Below the pieces are notes generated by a model that saw only the letters and a list, made by a program, of their open reading frames with translations, had not been told where the DNA came from and made no database searches. Source: Gnetum montanum (lineage: Eukaryota > Streptophyta > Gnetopsida > Gnetales > Gnetaceae). Taken from it: a stretch of DNA of 62,000 bases. Positions 56,856-62,000 of the stretch are shown here, piece by piece (within the stretch, counting starts at the first letter, position 1; every line of letters starts with the position of its first letter). The stretch covers positions 195,367 through 257,366 of the forward strand of contig MNCI01010476.1 of the NCBI GenBank assembly GCA_015680685.1, written 5' to 3'. A program made the translations under genes and the position numbers.

Positions 56856-58879
56856 TACCCTCATGATTGAATAAAAAGTCATCCTTGAGTGAGGAAGAGG
56901 AGGAACAAGTTCTGTACAAAATATTAGGCAGGCATGGGATTATTGTCTAACATAGAAATTAACTCAGATGGAACAAAAAAACTCTAAGTGCCCAAGTGTA
57001 TGGAGTTACAATCTTTATAAAATTGGATGTTCATGATAAGAGAAGTGAACACCCTAGATAAAACTAACATCTAACACCTCTTGGTAGTTGAAGAGTGAAA
57101 GAGAAGATCCAATGATCATGAATAGTCTACATCATGTGGTACTGCTGCATCATCCTTGGTGAAGATAGTCCCACTTCCAGTCCATGCTTCGCACTACAAT
57201 CACAACAGAATCGTGCATTAGTACACAATATGTAGCACATAGCTATTAAATACTTTGTCTCATCGATGGTAACACTCACCTAGGTTGTGATTGTGGTAGA
57301 TTGATTCCTTTAGTAGTGTTAGCAGGAAGGCTGACAAATAGGGTAAAATAGATAAGCAATCCATTAAATTTTAAAAAGTTCTACACAAGGAAATATTTGA
57401 AGAGGGTGTAAGAATTCACAACAATAAAAAGGAAATTTCACTAAAAATTGTTGTAAAGATGTGCACAATTAGATTCCATTGATGAGGTAAACAAAAGAAT
57501 TTGATTATAAGATTGTCTAAGGGTAAAGAGCTTAACTAGCCCAACTAAAAGATATGCAAGTGGATCCCCCCAAAGAAGGCATAGGCCTTTTATTGCCCTT
57601 TCATAACTTCAAACCAAGGAGTCCATGGGCTTCATGGATGATTAATGGTTACAAAAGGTTAAGTACAAAAACTTGAAAAAAAGTACCTAAGAATTCTAAC
57701 ACATCAAACTAGGACATCAAACAAGAACATGGAATCGCTAGTGAGGTGAGACAGGGAAAGCATAGATGGATGAGAGAGAGTGGAATGGAGTTCTTGGTTA
57801 AGGTCACATGAAGTCCATTGTGAATTTTATGGTTAAATGACTTGATAAGATTCATCCTTAGTCTAGACCAAAACCAACCACATTCAGTGACTTCACATCG
57901 TCATTCTAAGACTAGTCCATCCCCCTGAGACACAATAGTGCATCCACAGAACAATCATCGTTCCATATTAGAAAAGAAAAGAGAAGTAGGAAGTGAGGAA
58001 GGGCCTTAGTTAGAGGAAACCTTCAGGCATGGGTAACATGTATTTCTAGTCCCATAACCAATGCTTGTAGCCTGTTTATTTTGTTTAAGTAATGTGCTTT
58101 GAATTCTCATCCTTTTTTTAAATGGAAACCACACCATGCAAAGATGTATGCATTTATTTTGTCTAAGGGGTATGCTTTGAATTCCCATTATGTTTTTTTT
58201 TTGTTATGGAAACCACATCATGCAAAGAATTATTCAACTTCCTTTATTGGTTGACATGGAATGATAAGAAGTCCATGAAAACATACATGTACCCAAGTAA
58301 GTAGAAAGGCACAAAGAATACCAAATCCCCTTGAAGTCACACCTTATTCAAACCTTTGAATCCTTTTTAATTCCAAAAACTACCAAAGTCACAAGTTCAT
58401 TAAAGTTTCATTAATGAAAAAGGGAATACATGTTTCTAGAATAAGGAAAACCATAGAGTTTGTGAATGGGTCGATGTTGTGGACTCATCACCTGTTGCAT
58501 GAAAAATAACCATGTCCTAATCATCCGTAATGAAATTCAAAGCTATAATCTAGACACCAATAATAAAATAACTGAATAGTACATACCAACATTAAGTAAC
58601 AAATTACCACTGCTCTTGGCACTTATTAATAAAAAGTTAGAAAATCACATCAAAATAAAAGAAAATATAAAAGAAAGTGTAAAATATCCAAAAAATAGCA
58701 AATGTACTAATGATGGTGTAAAAAAATTAGGAAAGATTAATAATATGAAAACAAGAAGACGTAAAATAAAGAATGTGCAAAACAAGAAATTGTAAAGAAA
58801 ATGTGTAAAACAAAAAGGGTGAAAAACTAAAGAGTCACTTATATGATCAACATGGATGGCCATCTCCCCCATGATTGAG
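56856..58879 (-). other. 3' noncoding region of element D
   Basis: AT-rich, with a doubled segment at 58060-58230 (two copies of a sequence containing atgcaaag and tttattttgt). It corresponds to the noncoding part of element C. No gene. Confidence 0.6.
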
Positions 58880-59360
58880 TTAAAAAGAGGAGATTTGAAA
58901 TATGGAGCATGGGTGTCCATTTGATGAGGTGTTTGTTATATTAGTCGGCTTATGCTCATGGAAAGGTTTGATTTGTTGTATGTTGACTAGCTGTTTCTTG
59001 TCTAGGCTCTTAGGTTTGTAGATCATCATGGCCCAAAAAGAAAAATTTTCATAAATTATATAAGGTCCTTTCCACAATGTTTGTAACTTAGTTTGTTGAG
59101 GTACGTGTGTGGGGTTCTAGTAGAGTACCTTATCTCCTAGTCAAAATTTGACTTTTCGAATTTTAAGGTCATGGCACTTTTTGTTGTAGGCCTTGTACAA
59201 CTCGTTAGATGATAGGGCCACCAATTGATTTTCATCTAGTAGGTTGAGATTCATTAGTCTTTCTTTTTGTGCTAGACTCAACTCAAGGTTGAGGTCACAG
59301 GCTATTGAAAGTGTACAGAGCTTAGATTGAATAGAAAGTGTTGGTAATTTTCTGTACACA
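58880..59360 (-). pseudogene. Integrase C-terminal part of element D
   Basis: 59359-59141 reads the linker after the integrase core (Q-L-V-A-L and A-Y-N-K-K region). 59077-58880 reads W-K-G-P-Y-I-I-Y-E-N-F and Q-Q-I-K-P-F, the W-x-G-P-Y SH3-like end of gypsy integrases that helps bind DNA. One stop separates the pieces; the end at 58880 leads into noncoding sequence. Confidence 0.75.
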
Positions 59361-59437
59361 AGCTCATAGAGAGAATAGCTTATAGGAAGTTTCCATGTTG
59401 AGCAGTAGGCCTAAAGGGCATCATTGAGTTTTGTGCT

Positions 59438-60010
59438 CTAGTCTTTCCTATATTTGCTAATAGTTCTTGTTAGAATCCTTGTGATTGCCCTATTGGTAAC
59501 CTTAGCTTGGGAATGGTATGGTGTTGTGAGTTTATGCTCAACCTCCAAGTGTTGCATGAGCTTCCAAAAAATAGTGCCTATAAAGTGAGTTCTATTATCA
59601 GAAATTGATGAACATGGCACACCAAACCTATTTACAAAATTTTGTTGTAGAAATTGAGCACCAATAGAAGATGTATAGTTGATGATGGCTATTGCTTCTG
59701 TCCATTTCATACAATAGTCAACAACAACTCTGATGTGCACCTTTTCATTTGACATGGGCATGATGGGACCCATGAAGTCAATGCCCCAGATGTTAAAGGG
59801 TTCCAGTGGTTGAATCCATTATTGAGGTTCTTCTATTCAAAGAATCATTCCACCATCTTGTTGGCATCATTCACAAGAGTAGATGTAATGGTGAGCATCC
59901 CTAAGATTTGTTGGCCAATAGTACCCTACCATTAGGATTTTAATGGCCGTGCATCTCTCAACATAGTGTCCTCCATGAGGACCTTCATGAGCATCTTGGA
60001 GAATGTGTAG
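59438..60010 (-). pseudogene. Integrase zinc finger and core of element D
   Basis: 60010-59840 shows the HHCC region (G-P-H-G-G-H-Y, Y-Y-W-P, then C-E-x-C after a stop). 59773-59438 is open: G-P-I-M-P-M, then V-V-V-D-Y-C-M-K-W-T-E-A (first Asp kept), I-S-D-N (second Asp kept), and P-Y-H-S-Q-A-K-V-T-N-R, where the third catalytic Glu has become Lys. Element E shows the same Glu-to-Lys change. Inactive. Confidence 0.82.
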
Positions 60011-60179
60011 TTGATCAGCATCAAGGAAATACCAACAAACTAGGCCATTGGCTCACACCTTGTAGAGGTGTCTGTTGATCTCCATGAAGTGTTTTACCTG
60101 GTGAAGAAACTATTATTTTTCTTTCTGTGGTCCAAACCTTATGGAATATCTTGGGTGAAAAGATAGGTGAGAATGCCAT

Positions 60180-60560
60180 CATACCATTTAGGCTCATTAG
60201 GCAATTTTTTAGTTATAGCCCCAGTAAAGAGGAGTTCATTAGGAAACATATCAGATAATGGGTTTTCTTCCTCTTTGTTATCCCATTGCAATTAAGACAA
60301 GTGATTGGTGACCACATTCTTAGTGCCCTTTCAATCTACCATCATAGGATTGAATTCCTACAAGATCACTAGCCACGATATGACATGGGGGCTTATTGTT
60401 GGCTTATTCATCAGGAAGCAGATGGCATTGTGGTCCATGTGCAAAAACACCTTATATCCAAGCACATAATGCCTAAACTTATTTAGAGTAAATACCACTA
60501 CCATAAATTTTTTTCTATGGTGGTGTAGTTTAGTTGTGCACCCACAATGCTTCGACTAGT
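60180..60560 (-). pseudogene. RNase H end of element D
   Basis: The minus frame reads F-R-H-Y-V-L-G-Y, M-D-H-N-A-I-C-F-L-M-N-K-P near 60440-60400, then V-V-T-N-H-L-S and L-Q-W-D-N-K-E near 60290, closely matching element A at 55700-55920. Confidence 0.75.
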
Positions 60561-62000
60561 GTAGTGGATGTAGTATGGACATTTCTTGTCATCCATTTGT
60601 GTAAGCATGGCTCCTAAGGCATAATTTGATACATTTGTCATGATGTGGAAGGATTTGGACTAATTAGGTGCTTGTAGAATTGGAGTTTCTACAAGTTTCT
60701 CTTTTAGCTATTTGAATGCTTTTTCACATTCTGCAATCTAAACAAATGAAGCATCTTTCTTTGTTAGTTAGAGAAATTCTCTATGAATCATCAGTAATAG
60801 CCAGTATGTCTAAGGAATGATTGAACATCTTTGATAGTTTCTAGTTGGCAGGCTATTCCTTGTATGACCCTTATTTTCTCAAGGTCTACCTCAATTCTTG
60901 CTTGTGATATTTTGTGCCCCAATATAATGGCTTTTTGGACCATTAAGTGACTTTTTTTCCAATTGAGCTACAAGTTGGTTTTAACACATAATTTTAGCAC
61001 TTGCTCAAGGTGGTCTACGGGCTTACTCAAATGTAGCTCCATAAGTGGAGAAGCTTCCACACAACTTTTGATTTGCTATTGAAAAATGCTCAGAACTAAG
61101 CATTGGAATGTAGTAGGAACATTGCACAGACCAAAAGGCATCTTACAATATGTAAAAGTCCCCCATGAACTCATGAATGTTGTTTTGGCTTAGTCCTTTG
61201 ATATAATATGAATTTGGTTATGGCCACTATAACCATCTAGAAAACTGTAGTAGAAATGCCTAGATATTGTGTCCAACACTTGATCAAGAAATGACAATGG
61301 AAAATGATCCTTTAATGTTGCCATATTCAGCAACCAAAAATCAACGTAGACCCACTATTTGCCACCTTTCTTTGGCATAATCATGAGTGGGCTAACCCAC
61401 TCACTATCCATAATGGGATAAATGAACCCCCCCCCCCTTGAGCAGTTGTTCAGTTTTCTCTTTGATGATCTACTTTAGTTTGGGGTTCAATCACCTTTGT
61501 GGTTGTCTCTTTGGCTTCATGGCTAGATTAGTGTAGATGTGATGCTAGCATATCCTAGGATCAATCCCTATGAGTTTATGATATGATCAAGCAAAAGCTT
61601 CTGACCATTTTTCAACTACATTCAACAATATCTTTTTCTGGTCTGGAGCAAGATTTGCATTGATTATGATCGACCTTCCATTTTTTAAAGCACATATTCC
61701 ATTCTAGTCAATATTGTTTTAAGTTCAAGGGGCTCTTGCTTAAAATTTTTAGGAATTTCCAACTCTCCCGAACAAGTATTATCATTTGCAGCATTAGAGA
61801 GTTGGTGATGAACTTACTCTAGTTCATCCATGCTTGTGACATATGTGCATGTCAAGCTCTCAATCTGTTCCATGCAAAGTGTTCTACTCTTAGAATTACT
61901 GGCCAGCCACTGGGTGCCCTCCTAGTTTGTGGTTGCTATTTACAAACACCGTTGAATTTCTACTTCTAGTGCACACTACTTGCATGTAGAGATAGATGTT
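60561..62000 (-). pseudogene. Reverse transcriptase of element D
   Basis: From the right edge leftwards: an L-E-I-P pre-RT region, W-S-E-A-F-A and Y-H-K-L-I-G-I-D-P near 61610-61550, then E-Q-L-L-K-G-G broken by a run of C (61427-61438), F-I-P, then with frameshifts the F-P region, G-L-L-H-I-V-R and the distal palm. The same order is seen in element A at 22440-23250. Many stops; inactive. Confidence 0.75.

Larger units (their letters stand above)
56039..62000 (-). mobile_element. Element D, Athila-type retrotransposon inserted in A, runs off the window
   Basis: 3' LTR 56039-56855, polypurine-side sequence 56856-56900, 3' noncoding to about 58880, then integrase C-terminus, integrase core and zinc finger, RNase H and RT, in minus order towards the right edge. 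The 5' part (gag, protease, 5' LTR) is outside. Its target-site duplication should be TCAGG (56034-56038), to be matched beyond 62000. Same family as A by RT and as C by 3' noncoding sequence. Confidence 0.85.

Noticed and set aside
1-62000. Organelle DNA, rRNA or virus integration
   Set aside because: No rRNA, plastid or mitochondrial genes seen. All RT-bearing sequence is explained by LTR retrotransposons or a LINE; no viral movement or coat genes recognised.

Overview
This window looks like nuclear DNA of a seed plant with a large, repeat-rich genome, most probably a gymnosperm (inference). Host genes have short GT-AG introns and TATA promoters. Most of the window is old, stop-riddled LTR retrotransposon of the Athila and Tat branches of Ty3/gypsy, with small LINE remnants. 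Decayed tRNA-Asp primer sites show strong C-to-T and G-to-A loss.

1-17990 is the gene-bearing part. It opens with a piece of an Athila-type LTR (1-389). A block at 1860-3960 recurs at 8940-10470; the second copy carries an intact 43-codon ORF behind a TATA box, while the first copy is broken. Two LINE reverse transcriptase fragments lie between the copies. A five-exon gene on the minus strand (10612-12344) encodes a 267-residue HAD phosphatase of the PHOSPHO1/PEPC1/PS2 family, and it is the only clear conserved host gene. Right of it lie a dispersed 700-bp repeat pair, an inverted-repeat element, a heat-shock-element cluster and a 344-bp tandem duplication.

17990-62000 is a nest of five LTR retrotransposons. 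Element A (Athila, +) starts at 17991 and is cut inside its RNase H at 23640. Element B (Athila, -) fills 23641-55612, flanked by the 5-bp duplication ATTAT, and A resumes in frame at 55618. Inside B sit element E (Tat, -, 28359-47779, duplication GTATG, 19.4 kb, two 2.0-kb LTRs) and element C (+, 47858-54659, gag but no pol, 3' LTR truncated). Element D (Athila, -) enters A at 56039 and runs off the window.

The most unusual object is element E. Between its protease and reverse transcriptase it carries a 5.6-kb insert whose coding potential lies on the opposite strand. That strand has its own TATA box (36149), a 28-bp repeat array just upstream of it, a 23-bp array downstream, and exon-like segments ending at 41037. 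Copies of one roughly 30-bp motif lie at both edges of the insert and again as a ten-copy array behind the integrase. This looks like a self-contained antisense accessory gene inside a probable retrotransposon intron.
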